From contig CBDDDL010000002.1 in NCBI GenBank assembly GCA_965226645.1, forward strand, positions 310,001 to 374,000: a DNA stretch of 64,000 nucleotides, written 5' to 3'. The position numbers and the translations under genes were made by a program. Source of the DNA: Poriferisodalis sp965226645. GTDB taxonomy: Bacteria > Actinomycetota > Acidimicrobiia > Acidimicrobiales > Poriferisodalaceae. The notes beneath the pieces were generated by a model that did no database searches, was not told the DNA's origin, and saw only the letters and a list, made by a program, of their open reading frames with translations. Below, one piece after another: positions 44,558-53,981 of the stretch (position 1 is its first letter; every line of letters starts with the position of its first letter).

Positions 44558-44630
44558 GCGCGCTGCGCCCAAAGCGCTGGGGCCGCCGACGGGCCACGAT
44601 GAAGGGAGTTCGAACGATTCCACGCAGGCT

Positions 44631-46325
44631 TCACTCGCCAAAGTGAATGCCAGGGCCGTATTCGACGCTGGGGCCTCGGGGGGCTTTGCTGGTTCGTTCG
44701 AGTATCTGCTGTTCGACGAGTTCGCGCAGGATGGCGGATGCTCGTGGTGTGCCGACACCGAATAAGTTCCGCACGACACGATTCGTGATACGGCCGTGCT
44801 GAGATACATGAGCGGTCACCACTGCCTCGATCCGGTTCCTGTCGTGTCGGGAAGGCACGAAGGCAGAAGCCAAACCGCGGATCGTGTGAGCAGCGAGGCG
44901 GTAGCGAGCCGTCGAACCTCCCGACGAAGCGCCGACCGATTCGATCAACGCAGACGGCTCGGAAGCCATTCTTCTGAGCGTACGAACAGCTTCAGCCGTC
45001 GACCTCTGGAACATCGGCGCCATCTGGACGGGTGAAACACTGCTCGATGTGCACAGCCGCCGGAGCACCAACAGCACCTCAACGTCTTCTCGGCGGGAAT
45101 CGTCCAGCTGTGCGGCGAAACCAGCGAATTCGGTACGGGCAGGACCGCCTTCGAGCGACACCCTCACCGAGTCAGCTGAGTTGGCGAACACAGGAGGCGA
45201 TTTCCCTATGCTCAGCATCGATCGGTACATCAGGGCCACACCGGTCCCAAGTTCTTCGATAAGTCCCAAGCTCCGGAACGCTCGCGCCAACAGGCGATTG
45301 CGCGGCCGCGATGCCGTCGAGAGGATGTTGTCTTTGGTGACACCACTGACGAGCGGTCCCATCGAAGTGACGGTGAGGGAATCCTCAAAGTGCTCGATCT
45401 GCACCGGGTCGGCCACATCAAGCCGGCGATGGACCAAGGCATTTGCGACGACTTCGCGCACAGCCTCAGGCGGGAAGCGGTGCAACTTCAGCTGCTGACC
45501 GCTCGCGAGCAACAGCGGATCTGAGGAGTTGCGGGCGGAGATCAGCTCCAATGCTCGACTGAATGCGGTGATCAGGGGAAAGGTGAGCCGCGCGGAGGCA
45601 TCCGGTCGGCTGCCGGCGCTGATTCGATGCTGATAGCTGACCACCTCGGAGTCACCGGAGCAGAAGAGCTGCTCACCAGCGACCAGCAGTTGTCCATCGG
45701 CGGACACGACACCCATCGCTGCACAAAGTTCAGCGTCCGACAGCCTCGCCCAACTCCGGCGCTCATCTCCAAGGCGGCGAAGGAATTGGCGCGTCGTATC
45801 CACCGCTGCCGGATCCACGTCGTCGACCGACCGGGCGCTGCGGGACTGCGACGGATCGCGGCCGTGGCGCTCACCATGAAGCGCTGCGACCTGATCGGGC
45901 GCAAGCGACAGACAACTGCGCCCGATGCGGCGCGTGACTCTGCCTGCAACGGCATGGACTGTGGCACCAGCTGGCACGCCGACGAGCAGGAGCCTCGTGT
46001 CGCCATGCATGAGCTCATCCACAGTCACTGTGAGTCCAGGAGTCACCGTTTCGAAGATGTAACGGCGGACTTCGAGAACGTCCAGATCAGTGCCGGAAAG
46101 CGCCCTCGGTCCGGCAACGGCGTCATCGACGCCAAGCACGACGGTCCCTCCCCGGCCATTCGCTAAGCACGAAGCGGTCTCTGCCAACACCGCACGAGTC
46201 TTGCGTATGCCCCCGCGATCAGATTTGAACTCGAGCGTTTCAGATTCGAGGTCACCTGGTGATGCGCCGCGGTCGATGTCCGCGAGGGCGTCGCTCACCT
46301 GAGTCGGGACGGGAGCATCAGCCAT
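44631..46325 (-). CDS. AlbA_2 (Schlafen-like) domain transcriptional regulator
   Basis: The 564-residue protein begins with an AlbA_2/Schlafen domain (ESETLEFKSDRGG, then CLANGRGGTVVLGVDD), followed by an ATP-binding HATPase_c_4-type region (PEAVREVVANALVHRRL, SNRLLARAFRSLGLIEELGTGV-like) and a C-terminal winged-helix-like part (HGRITNRVVRNLFGVGTPRA). Members are DNA-binding regulators, and some sit in defence loci. ATG 46325 lies 2 bp from a set of direct repeats, suggesting autoregulation. No partner gene is attached. Confidence 0.8.
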   Translation of the reverse strand: MADAPVPTQVSDALADIDRGASPGDLESETLEFKSDRGGIRKTRAVLAETASCLANGRGGTVVLGVDDAVAGPRALSGTDLDVLEVRRYIFETVTPGLTVTVDELMHGDTRLLLVGVPAGATVHAVAGRVTRRIGRSCLSLAPDQVAALHGERHGRDPSQSRSARSVDDVDPAAVDTTRQFLRRLGDERRSWARLSDAELCAAMGVVSADGQLLVAGEQLFCSGDSEVVSYQHRISAGSRPDASARLTFPLITAFSRALELISARNSSDPLLLASGQQLKLHRFPPEAVREVVANALVHRRLDVADPVQIEHFEDSLTVTSMGPLVSGVTKDNILSTASRPRNRLLARAFRSLGLIEELGTGVALMYRSMLSIGKSPPVFANSADSVRVSLEGGPARTEFAGFAAQLDDSRREDVEVLLVLRRLCTSSSVSPVQMAPMFQRSTAEAVRTLRRMASEPSALIESVGASSGGSTARYRLAAHTIRGLASAFVPSRHDRNRIEAVVTAHVSQHGRITNRVVRNLFGVGTPRASAILRELVEQQILERTSKAPRGPSVEYGPGIHFGE

Positions 46326-46326
46326 G

Positions 46327-46402
46327 AGTTTTAGCCTAGTGAGAATACACCTGACACGAAAATTAGTTTTAGCCTCCGGTGATTCGCATTTAGAATACAA
46401 CT
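46327..46402. promoter_or_regulatory. Paired direct repeats upstream of the AlbA_2 gene
   Basis: AGTTTTAGCCT occurs at 46327-46337 and 46365-46375; GAATACACCT at 46343-46352 is echoed by GAATACAACT at 46393-46402. The two-part unit is therefore duplicated directly upstream of the start codon (46325). The region is AT-rich. It is probably an operator for the AlbA_2 protein itself. Confidence 0.6.
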
Positions 46403-46521
46403 CCGGATATTGTGGGCGAGAACTCGAACCGTGAGGACGGCCGACGAGTGAGGGCTGCGGCACAATCGAGCTAACCCGATTGTGCCAAGACTGGATTCGT
46501 GACTGTGTTCGTGTCCCGGTT

Positions 46522-48060
46522 TCAGGAACGCCGAGACGCTGTGCGGCGGGTGGCGAACAGAGGGGCCATGAAGCCGAATGCCGCCACAATCGCGCCGAAC
46601 AAGAAGGTGGCTCGCAGGCGGCCGAGGGAGGGTTCGTCACCGGCGAATGCGAGCATCGACTGAATACCGGTGATGATTCCGATCCACATCACGGTCTGGT
46701 TCATGCCGTTGGCAACGCCGAGGTCTTTGTCGTCCACAGAGTTGGCCACGAGCATCTGGTACGCGGGCGATCCGAAGCCCGCCGAAACTCCCGAGAGCAC
46801 GAGTCCGACCATGACGAGCGAAAGCCCCCAGCCGGCGGGGTCGGCGCCGATGGCGAACGCGGCCATTGAACCGATCATCGCCACGGTCCCGAAGTACATC
46901 GGGATCCGAGTGCCGATCTTGGTGACGAGCGTGCCGCCCAGCGGCGAAGCCAAGGCGAATGCACCCGGACGCGGGACCATCAGCATCGCTGCGATGCCCA
47001 CCGAGTAGCCGTAACGATCCTGTAGCAGGAAGGTCGGCACCACCATGAAGGCACCCATATAGGCGAACTGGTTGCAGGCCGCAGAGATCAACGGCAATGA
47101 GAAGCTGGGGCGTCGGAACAGCCGCACATCTAGCAGCGGGGATCGGGCGCGGCGCTCCCACAGCACGAACAACACGAAACAGACCAACGCACCCGCGAGC
47201 ATCAGCATCAGCACCTGGTCAGACAGCACCGGCATACCTGCTCGGGTCAGGGTGGGAACTCTCGTGATCGCCCACAGCACGAGCAGCGTCCCCCCGCCCA
47301 GCAGCATGGCGCCGAGCACATCAATGGAGACCTTCGGGCCGCGAGGAATCGGCTTCACCATGACCGACGCCAGCGTTGTGCCCACCAATCCGACGAGGCC
47401 GAACATCAGGAAGATTCCGCGCCAACCGAACACGTTGAGCAAGGGCCCTCCCACGACCACGCCGATTGTGGGTGCACCGGTCATGGCGAACTGGAACCAA
47501 CCCACTGCCCGGGCGCGTTCGGCGTGGCCGAACGCGTGCATCAGCAACGCCATGCCCGACGGCATGAGCAAACCGCCGCACAGGCCAAAGATGACACGCA
47601 CGGCGATGAAGCTGCCGATGCTCCACACCCAGTAGTTGGCGATCATCGTTACCGTCATGCCGACCATGCCGATCATGAACATCCGACGGTGTCCGTAGAG
47701 ATCGGCCAGTTTTCCGCCCGCCGGGGTCGACACCGCCATTGCGAGCATGAGGCCGGTCATGACCCATCCCGCGGTAGCCACGCTCGTGTTGAGATCACTG
47801 GCGATGGTCCCGAGCGCAGCACTGACGAGCGTCATCAGCGAGCCGAAGCCCAGCACCGCAAAGCCGATGACTGCCAGCAGCCGCCACTGGTACCTGTCCG
47901 ATTCGGGTGCATCGACGACCGGTGGTTTGTCGCCTGGACGCGACGGCGGCGGTGCGACAGCGGTTGGCAACGGTCGCCCGCCGGCGTCAAGGATCTGGGG
48001 GACGACAGTGAAGACCGACGGCTGTGCCGACGCGGCGCGCATCGGGGCGCGCGTCGTCAT
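46522..48060 (-). CDS. MFS transporter, DHA2-like (drug efflux type)
   Basis: The 512-residue membrane protein has a cytoplasmic N-terminus of about 65 residues and 12-14 hydrophobic segments. GGKLADLYGHRRMFMIGMVG after the second segment is the MFS motif A, and GGGTLLVLWAITRVP lies mid-protein. This is the usual size of proton-driven DHA2-type exporters. ATG 48060 has GGGGG just upstream; GTG 48075 is possible. It is convergent with the AlbA_2 region and 48 bp after the SDR gene on the same strand. Confidence 0.85.
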   Translation of the reverse strand: MTTRAPMRAASAQPSVFTVVPQILDAGGRPLPTAVAPPPSRPGDKPPVVDAPESDRYQWRLLAVIGFAVLGFGSLMTLVSAALGTIASDLNTSVATAGWVMTGLMLAMAVSTPAGGKLADLYGHRRMFMIGMVGMTVTMIANYWVWSIGSFIAVRVIFGLCGGLLMPSGMALLMHAFGHAERARAVGWFQFAMTGAPTIGVVVGGPLLNVFGWRGIFLMFGLVGLVGTTLASVMVKPIPRGPKVSIDVLGAMLLGGGTLLVLWAITRVPTLTRAGMPVLSDQVLMLMLAGALVCFVLFVLWERRARSPLLDVRLFRRPSFSLPLISAACNQFAYMGAFMVVPTFLLQDRYGYSVGIAAMLMVPRPGAFALASPLGGTLVTKIGTRIPMYFGTVAMIGSMAAFAIGADPAGWGLSLVMVGLVLSGVSAGFGSPAYQMLVANSVDDKDLGVANGMNQTVMWIGIITGIQSMLAFAGDEPSLGRLRATFLFGAIVAAFGFMAPLFATRRTASRRS

Positions 48061-48108
48061 TCCCCCTGGCTTCACGGGTTCAGTAAAGGCGGGCCGGCGT
48101 GTCGTGAC

Positions 48109-48933
48109 TCAGCGCGTGAGATGGCCGTCGTCAAGCATCGCATCGATCTGGTAGCGAGCGATCTTGCCCATCTCTGGGTGAGTCAGCACCCAGAAGCGAT
48201 CGGTGCGCACGGCATCGAGCACCATCGGGCCGACTTCAGCCGGGTGCATGCCTTCGGCAAGGAAGCCGGCCAACATGTCCCAGAACTTGTCACCCTGCTC
48301 GGTGCGGACGTGGTGCTGCGCGTCAGCGGGGTCGCGGTTGCGCTGGCTGTAGACGATGTTCGTGTTGATCGGCCCGGGACACAGCACCGACGCGTGCACC
48401 GACGAATTGCGCAGGCGCAGGTCGCGTTCGAGGCTGGCCATCAGCGCCACGACGCCGTGCTTGGCGACGTTGTAGGCGGCCAGCGAGGCGCCCGAGTACA
48501 GCCCCGCCATCGACGACGTCGAGTTGATGTGGCCCTCGCCGTCGGCCTCGATAATCGGCAGGAACACGTGCGTGCCGTAGATCGGCCCCCACAAGTCGAT
48601 GTCGAGGGTCCAGCGCCAATCTTCGAGCGACATGTCCCCGACGGGTCCGGGAATGCCGACGCCAGCGTTGTTGCACAGGACGTTCACCGTGCCGAACCGC
48701 TCGACGGCCGCGTCGGCGAGCGCCTGGATCTGATCGAGCTTGGACACATCGGTGCGAACGCCGATGGCTTCGGCCCCGGTGTCCGTGATGGCCCCAACGG
48801 CATGAGCCAGCGGTGCTTGCTCGATATCGGCTAGCACGACCTTCATGCCCGCCGCGGCGAACGTGTCGGCCATCGCCCGACCCATGCCGCTGGCAGCACC
48901 TGTGACGACAGCAACCTTGCCTTCGACCTGCAT
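48109..48933 (-). CDS. Short-chain dehydrogenase/reductase
   Basis: This classical 274-residue SDR has a TGAASGMGRAMA cofactor loop at the N-terminus, an LADIE Asp that favours NAD over NADP, LCNNAGVGIPG, the catalytic Ser in NSTSSMAGLYSG, and YNVAK as the Tyr-x3-Lys pair. It sits 32 bp downstream of a zinc alcohol dehydrogenase gene in the same direction, so the two may oxidise the same alcohol pool. Confidence 0.9.
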   Translation of the reverse strand: MQVEGKVAVVTGAASGMGRAMADTFAAAGMKVVLADIEQAPLAHAVGAITDTGAEAIGVRTDVSKLDQIQALADAAVERFGTVNVLCNNAGVGIPGPVGDMSLEDWRWTLDIDLWGPIYGTHVFLPIIEADGEGHINSTSSMAGLYSGASLAAYNVAKHGVVALMASLERDLRLRNSSVHASVLCPGPINTNIVYSQRNRDPADAQHHVRTEQGDKFWDMLAGFLAEGMHPAEVGPMVLDAVRTDRFWVLTHPEMGKIARYQIDAMLDDGHLTR

Positions 48934-48965
48934 GACCCCTCGCTTGGTTCGAGTGCGGTTGACCG

Positions 48966-50057
48966 CTAGTTGAAATCGATGACGGTGCGGGTGCCGACGC
49001 GCTGACGCATCTGGTCGTAGCCCACGTTGATGTCTTCCAGCGGAATGTGCGCCGAGATCATCTCGTCAAGCATGAGCCGTCCGTCGAGGTACATGTCGAC
49101 GTAGCGCGGCATGTCCACGCGGAAGGCGTTCGAGCCCATCATCGAGCCCTGCAGACGCTTCTCCATCATGAACACCTCATAGCCGGTGATCTCGATCTTC
49201 TCGCCGAATGGCATCATGCCGACGATGACGGTGGTGCCGCCGTGGCGCGATGCCGACCAGGCCTGCTCGCAGGTCTTCTTGAGCCCAATGCACTCGAAGG
49301 CGTAGTCGACACCCCCGCCGGTGAGCTCATGAATCGCCTGCACAGCGTCGACCTCGGCGCCATTGACGGTGTCAGTAGCGCCCAAGGAGCGAGCAGTTTC
49401 CAGCTTTGCGTTCTCGACGTCGACCGAGATGACGCGCCCGGCGCCAGCAATACGGGCGCCCTGCACGGCCGAAAGGCCGATGCCGCCGGCGCCGAAGACG
49501 GCCACGGTTGCGCCAGGCTCGATGCGGGCAGTCTTGAATACGGCGCCAAGGCCGGTGGTGACGCCGCAACCGATAAGCGATGCCCGGTCGAGCGGCATGT
49601 CCTCGCGAATCTTCACCACGGCGTTCTGGTGCACCAGCATCTCCTCGGCGAACCCGCCGAGCCGGGCGAACTGCGCGACCTCGGTTCCGTCCGACTTCGA
49701 CAGCCGCGGCTTGTCGCCTTCGTTTCGAGCCACCGCTGCATGGTTCTGACAAATGTTGGGGCGTCCCGTCAGGCAGCGCTCGCAGTGGCCGCAGAACACC
49801 GACAAGCAGCTGATGACGTGGTCGCCGGGCTTGACGTAGGACACGTTCTCGCCGACCGCTTGAACCACGCCGGCGCTCTCGTGGCCCATGACGGCGGGCA
49901 GCTGGTAAGGCCAGTGCGCATCCATGAAGTGCAAGTCGCTGTGGCACAGGCCCGCGTGCACTACCTGCATCAGGACCTCATTAGGACCGGGTGCGTCCAC
50001 CGTGATGTCCTCGATCTCGAGTTCCCCCGGGATCTCATTGAGCACTGCTGCCTTCAT
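48966..50057 (-). CDS. Zinc-dependent alcohol dehydrogenase (class III-like)
   Basis: The 363-residue MDR enzyme has catalytic-zinc ligands in GLCHSDLHFM and GHESAGVV, four structural-zinc cysteines in CGHCERCLTGRPNIC, and the Rossmann motif VFGAGGIGLSAVQGARIAGA. IEPGATVAV and the GMMPFGEKIEI region resemble the actinobacterial NDMA-dependent or class III group. The start at 50057 begins the family-standard MKAAVLNE. It precedes the SDR gene with a 32-bp gap. Confidence 0.9.
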   Translation of the reverse strand: MKAAVLNEIPGELEIEDITVDAPGPNEVLMQVVHAGLCHSDLHFMDAHWPYQLPAVMGHESAGVVQAVGENVSYVKPGDHVISCLSVFCGHCERCLTGRPNICQNHAAVARNEGDKPRLSKSDGTEVAQFARLGGFAEEMLVHQNAVVKIREDMPLDRASLIGCGVTTGLGAVFKTARIEPGATVAVFGAGGIGLSAVQGARIAGAGRVISVDVENAKLETARSLGATDTVNGAEVDAVQAIHELTGGGVDYAFECIGLKKTCEQAWSASRHGGTTVIVGMMPFGEKIEITGYEVFMMEKRLQGSMMGSNAFRVDMPRYVDMYLDGRLMLDEMISAHIPLEDINVGYDQMRQRVGTRTVIDFN

Positions 50058-50212
50058 CGTCTGGCTCCCCTCCCGTCGTGCACAGCTACGGCGCGACACG
50101 GCCACGCCGCAGCGTACTCACCCGCAGGCAGCCGCACGAAAGCCCATCTCGGCGGTTCTGCGGCGGTTTCGAGACGCCGAGTCGGTCGACTGCTGGGCCG
50201 TTGCTTCGGCCC

Positions 50213-51589
50213 TCAGGGCGTCGGGCCGGTGCGCCGAATGACCTCGGGACGGATCATCAGCCACAGCGTCATGCCAGCGAGCCCCAAGCAGGCCATCAGG
50301 ACCACGGCCGCACGGGCGCCGAGCTGCTGCGCCACCTCACCGAGCACATAGGTGCCCACCGGCAGCGCTCCGATCGCCATGCTGAGCAGGCCCATGGCTC
50401 GGCCCCTCATCTCGGGGGACACCGTGGTGAGCACCAGCGTGGACTGTGTCGCAGCGAACAGCCCGCTGCCACAGCTGGCCACATACAGCGTGATCGAGGC
50501 GATGAGCACATTCGGCGACAGAGCCCACACGATGAGCATCGCCATGGCTGCGAAGACGCCGAACGTGTAGGCGAGTCCCCAGCGGCCGCTGCCCCACTTG
50601 GCGGTGACGAGCGATCCGGTGATCATGCCGAATCCGGTCATCGAGCCGATGATTCCGATCTGAAAGGCCGTGGCGTCGACCTCGTCGCCGATGAGCTGAA
50701 CCGCGGGGAAGTAGGCGAACATGAAGAAGTTCGCCATCACCGTGACGCCGAGGATGCTGAGCAGGCCGCGGTCGGTGCGGGCGAGACGCATGCCCGCACG
50801 CAGCTCCGCGATGGTCGAGTTTCGAGCGGGCTCCGGACGACGGAATGTCCCGCTGAGCGGCACGACTTCGAAGATGCGATCCCGCAGCGCGTCAGACCAT
50901 CGGTCTATTGCTGCCACGGCGGACTGCGCCGGAGCCACTCGCGGCACCCACATGAGCAGGAACAGGCCCACGCCGAGCATTGCGGCCACTCCCAAGAAAC
51001 CCGCGCCGACGCCGGCGCGGTCGGCGACGGCGCCGCCGAGCAGCTGGCCTGCGGCAACGCCCGAGGCCAACGCCATCGTTTCCCACGCCATCGCCTTGTG
51101 CAGCCGATGCGGGCCCACGATGTCGAGCACGAGAGCGCGGCGGCTGGTCATGTCGACCACCCAGCCGATGCCGGCAAAGAGCAGGAACGGGTAGAGCAGC
51201 CAGATGCCCAGCTGACCTGCTCGCTCGGCGAACCCGATCACCGCAACGAACGGAACTAGTAGCGCCGTTTGGAGCCGCACCGTTCGCCGGCGATCGAAAC
51301 GATCTGAGATCACGCCGCCGATGGCACCGCCGAACAGCAGCGGCGCCCACATGACCGCGCCGGTGAGCTGCACCATGCGGGGCGAGTCGGTGATCTGATT
51401 GACGTGGTAGCTGGAAAGGAATGCGATGGCCCAGCGGCCCCAGTGCCAGCACAGCCCGCTGAACCACAGGGGCGCAAAACCCCTGGCGGCGAAAGCCCCG
51501 CCGCTGCGTAACTCCGGCCCCGGGCGCGGCGCTTCTTTGACAGCCCCGCCCCCGCGCATTAGCGCGCAGCCTACGTCTCCGACGTGCAT
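50213..51589 (-). CDS. MFS transporter, MFS_3-like
   Basis: The 458-residue membrane protein has about 12 hydrophobic segments and a conserved GGVISDRFDRRRTVRLQTAL motif A. ARGFAPLWFSGLCWHWGRWA at the N-terminus and TVSPEMRGRAMGLLSMAIGA near the end are typical of enterobactin-exporter-like (MFS_3) members. The start could be 51589 or 51559; neither has a strong Shine-Dalgarno. Substrate unknown. Confidence 0.82.
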   Translation of the reverse strand: MHVGDVGCALMRGGGAVKEAPRPGPELRSGGAFAARGFAPLWFSGLCWHWGRWAIAFLSSYHVNQITDSPRMVQLTGAVMWAPLLFGGAIGGVISDRFDRRRTVRLQTALLVPFVAVIGFAERAGQLGIWLLYPFLLFAGIGWVVDMTSRRALVLDIVGPHRLHKAMAWETMALASGVAAGQLLGGAVADRAGVGAGFLGVAAMLGVGLFLLMWVPRVAPAQSAVAAIDRWSDALRDRIFEVVPLSGTFRRPEPARNSTIAELRAGMRLARTDRGLLSILGVTVMANFFMFAYFPAVQLIGDEVDATAFQIGIIGSMTGFGMITGSLVTAKWGSGRWGLAYTFGVFAAMAMLIVWALSPNVLIASITLYVASCGSGLFAATQSTLVLTTVSPEMRGRAMGLLSMAIGALPVGTYVLGEVAQQLGARAAVVLMACLGLAGMTLWLMIRPEVIRRTGPTP

Positions 51590-51653
51590 CGGTGCCTGTC
51601 GCCGCTGTTGACTGCGAACCGATCAGAAGAGCGAGAGGCAGCGGGCGAACAAG

Positions 51654-52511
51654 ATGGCAAGCGACGGCATCGAAACCGGCACTGGGCGCGTCGGTGGCGT
51701 GGACGGCGCTGCTGGCGGATGGGTCATGGCGACAACGGGCGTCGCGAACGGCAGCGGCGTCGAGTTCTCATTGTGGACGTCGTTCGCCGAGCTGTGGTCG
51801 CAAGCACGCCGGCAGTCGCTGATGGCCGTCGGCATCGACATGCCGATCGGGCTGCCGAGCACCGCGCCGAGACGAGCCGATTCCGAGGCGCGTGCACTGC
51901 TTGGTCCGCGCCGATCGTCGCTGTTCTGGTCCCCGCCAGCGGCAGCGCTGACTACGAGCGATTACCCCGACGCCAATCGGGCATCTCGCGAACACCTCGG
52001 CATGGGTCTGTCGAAGCAGGCCTACAACCTGCTACCCAAGATCCGTGTGGTCCGCGCCGCGCTCTCACCAGCCGATTTCGCAGTGGGTGCGGCGCCGTGC
52101 GCCGCCGAGGTCCATCCAGAACTCAGCTTCACTGTGATGGCGGCGAAGCTGCGATTTTCCGACGGGTCCGAAGGGCACGACATGGCGACGTCGTCGGGTC
52201 AGTCAGACAACCCGACCCCCGCCGGCGAGCAAGCGACCGCTGCCGAGCCCTTACAGCACCCGAAGCGCTACCAAGCGGGCATCGCCGAACGCTTGGCCCT
52301 GCTCAGTTCGTATTTCGCCCGCATCACCGAATCGGCCGTACTCGTACCACTGGCTGGTCCGCCGCACGCGACCCTCGACGACCTGCTCGACGCCGCCGCG
52401 GCCGCATGGACAGCCCGCCGCATCTCCACCGGTCAAGCAACCCATCTCGGTGCGGTTGATGGACGCACGGAGGTCGACGGCGCCGGCTATCCGCTGACCA
52501 TTGTTGTGTGA
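51654..52511 (+). CDS. DUF429 (RNase H-fold) protein
   Basis: The 285-residue protein has DUF429 landmarks: GGVDGAAGGWVMATT at the start (first acidic strand), SLMAVGIDMPIGLP, SSLFWSPPAAAL and AAEVHPELSFTVMA. This family has an RNase H-like fold and is predicted to be a nuclease, but no function is established. GAACAAG precedes the ATG. It diverges from the MFS gene and is followed by a gene fragment and HicBA. Confidence 0.82.
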   Translation: MASDGIETGTGRVGGVDGAAGGWVMATTGVANGSGVEFSLWTSFAELWSQARRQSLMAVGIDMPIGLPSTAPRRADSEARALLGPRRSSLFWSPPAAALTTSDYPDANRASREHLGMGLSKQAYNLLPKIRVVRAALSPADFAVGAAPCAAEVHPELSFTVMAAKLRFSDGSEGHDMATSSGQSDNPTPAGEQATAAEPLQHPKRYQAGIAERLALLSSYFARITESAVLVPLAGPPHATLDDLLDAAAAAWTARRISTGQATHLGAVDGRTEVDGAGYPLTIVV

Positions 52512-52545
52512 GCAGCGGTAGCGCTTGCGGCCTGCAGGTGTCACC

Positions 52546-52690
52546 ATGAGCTCGTATCCGATGCGCGTCCCAGGGCCACCTCGGACCAGTCGGCTTTGGA
52601 CACCGTCGGCAGCGCTTTGGCGTCGATGCCGTGTTCGGCGAGCATCCTGGCTGACAGCGGTGTGCCGTCATCGAGGCGCTGCAGTCAGGC
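52546..52690 (-). pseudogene. Unassigned gene tail
   Basis: The minus strand has a coding-like tail of about 47 residues (LSARMLAEHGIDAKALPTVS, ending GRASDTSSW at a TGA) with no start or upstream part. I do not recognise the family. It appears to be the remaining 3' end of a deleted gene between DUF429 and HicBA. Confidence 0.35.
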
Positions 52691-52718
52691 ATTGGGAACC
52701 CAGAACTGCACTGATGCC

Positions 52719-52991
52719 ATGCCACAGGCCCCGACGCAGCTGTCGCGCGAGAGCTGGCTCGATGCTGCGCTTGCAGGTGCCACTGTCCAAGAGATCCGTG
52801 ACGACGACGATGCCCTCGTCGGATGGTGGGCCGAAAACGCCGGGTGGCCTGGGGCATCGGCGTACGGTGCATCACCTGAAGAAGTGCGCGCCAAGCTCCG
52901 CGAAGTTCTCGCCGGATGGGTTGAACTCGGACAAGAACTGAACCACCCGATCCCTTCGATCCCTGAGAGCAACAACACCGCTACTGCATGA
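52719..52991 (+). CDS. HicB-like antitoxin
   Basis: The 90-residue protein starts at ATG 52719. The segment GWWAENAGWPGASAYGASPE followed by EVRAKLREVLAGWVELG matches the partly degraded RNase H-like fold of HicB antitoxins. It lacks an obvious C-terminal DNA-binding domain. The stop overlaps the start of the HicA-like gene (ATGA at 52988). The order is antitoxin then toxin, the reverse of the most common hicAB arrangement but known. Confidence 0.65.
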   Translation: MPQAPTQLSRESWLDAALAGATVQEIRDDDDALVGWWAENAGWPGASAYGASPEEVRAKLREVLAGWVELGQELNHPIPSIPESNNTATA

Positions 52992-53248
52992 CCAGTCGGC
53001 TCCCTCCGGCCACGCGTCGCGAACTCATCAGCTTTCTGAGCGGGCGAGGATGGGATGGGCCTCGGCCCGGAGGCAGCCACGAGTACATGATCAGGGGGAC
53101 ACACAAACAGGTCAGTCCAAGCGACCGTGAGATTCCCGCGCCCTTTCTTCTACGCCTGCTCAAACAACCGGGGTACACCCGACAGGATCGGCGGCGCTTC
53201 ACACTCGTCGGGAACGCCACTTCCGTTATGAGTGCGAAGCGCCAATAA
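52988..53248 (+). CDS. HicA-like mRNA interferase toxin
   Basis: The 86-residue double-stranded RNA-binding-like protein has the HicA core GGSHEYMIRGTHKQVS with the active-site His, then REIPAPFLLRLLKQPGYT. HicA toxins cleave mRNA and tmRNA. It overlaps the HicB-like gene. It is slightly longer than typical (about 60-80 residues) because of its C-terminal tail. No frameshift is seen. Confidence 0.75.
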   Translation: MTSRLPPATRRELISFLSGRGWDGPRPGGSHEYMIRGTHKQVSPSDREIPAPFLLRLLKQPGYTRQDRRRFTLVGNATSVMSAKRQ

Positions 53249-53499
53249 ACATACAGCAGGCAGGCTTGCGGCTGTTAGGCGTAGCCGTGAGAATTTGGGA
53301 TGTATCACTCAGATATTAAGAGAATTTTAAATCTCAACGTTTTGCTTTAGCAGAGGTTGCACAATTTAGATGACGCGGTGTTGAGCTACCACCCTCTCCC
53401 CTCCGTAATTACAGGGAAGAGAGAGGGTGGTGATTTGCTCAAGAGCGTATCTTGATGAGTATCAGTATTTCTAGAGGGATGGCCCGCATTTCAATACAG
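53249..53499. other. AT-rich intergenic stretch with a hairpin
   Basis: About 250 bp between HicA and the IS30 fragment hold no gene. The part from 53285 to 53480 is much richer in A+T than the surroundings and includes short TTTTAAAT-like runs. An 11-bp perfect inverted repeat, ACCACCCTCTC (53388-53398) with GAGAGGGTGGT (53421-53431), could form a hairpin. It may be foreign DNA or a terminator region. Confidence 0.5.
53388..53431. terminator. Hairpin, possible terminator
   Basis: Arms ACCACCCTCTC and GAGAGGGTGGT are perfect complements with a 22-nt loop that itself contains CCCTCCG/CAGGGA pairing. It lies 140 bp after hicA. No clean T-run follows, so its role as a terminator is only possible. 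Confidence 0.35.
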
Positions 53500-53981
53500 G
53501 GCGAACTCCATCGGTGGTTGCAAGTGAACGGTCATGATGACCGTTGCCAACACATGCAGCCGACCGATGGAGGTGTCCAGTATGGCAGCGAGACTGAGTT
53601 TGGATGAGCGGGTGTTCATCGAGTCGTCGCTCGGGGCGGGCCGCGGCGTCGCGGACGCAGCGCAGCGGCTGGGCCGTGATCCGTCGACGGTGCATCGCGA
53701 GCTGGCCCGCTGCGCCGGGCGGGCCGGCTATGACGCCCGCTGGGCGCACGCGTCGGCGTGCGCGAGGGCGCGACGAGAGCGAACGCCCAAGCTGGCGGTC
53801 GATCGGGTGCTGGCCGCCGCGGTCGATGAGCGTCTGAAGCTGCGCTGGTCCCCGCATGCGACCGCGGCGGACCTGCGCGAGGCGGGCATGAGGGTGTGCG
53901 CGGAGACGATCTATCGGGCGTGCTACGCGAACGACCCGCGCAGCGGCCTGCCCGCCGGCGCCTGGGCGAAGCTGCCGCGGC
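53500..53981 (+). mobile_element. IS30-family element, left part only
   Basis: It begins with the same 28-bp end as the complete IS30 at 57725-58831 (inner part CGGTGGTTGCAAGTGA at 53512-53527). The transposase gene from ATG 53582 reads MAARLSLDERVFIESSLGAG through STVHRELARCAGRAGYDARW and stops matching after GAWAKLPR at 53981. The rest of the element is missing and the next bases belong to another broken gene. Its HTH has the normal single-copy form, unlike the complete copy. Confidence 0.9.
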
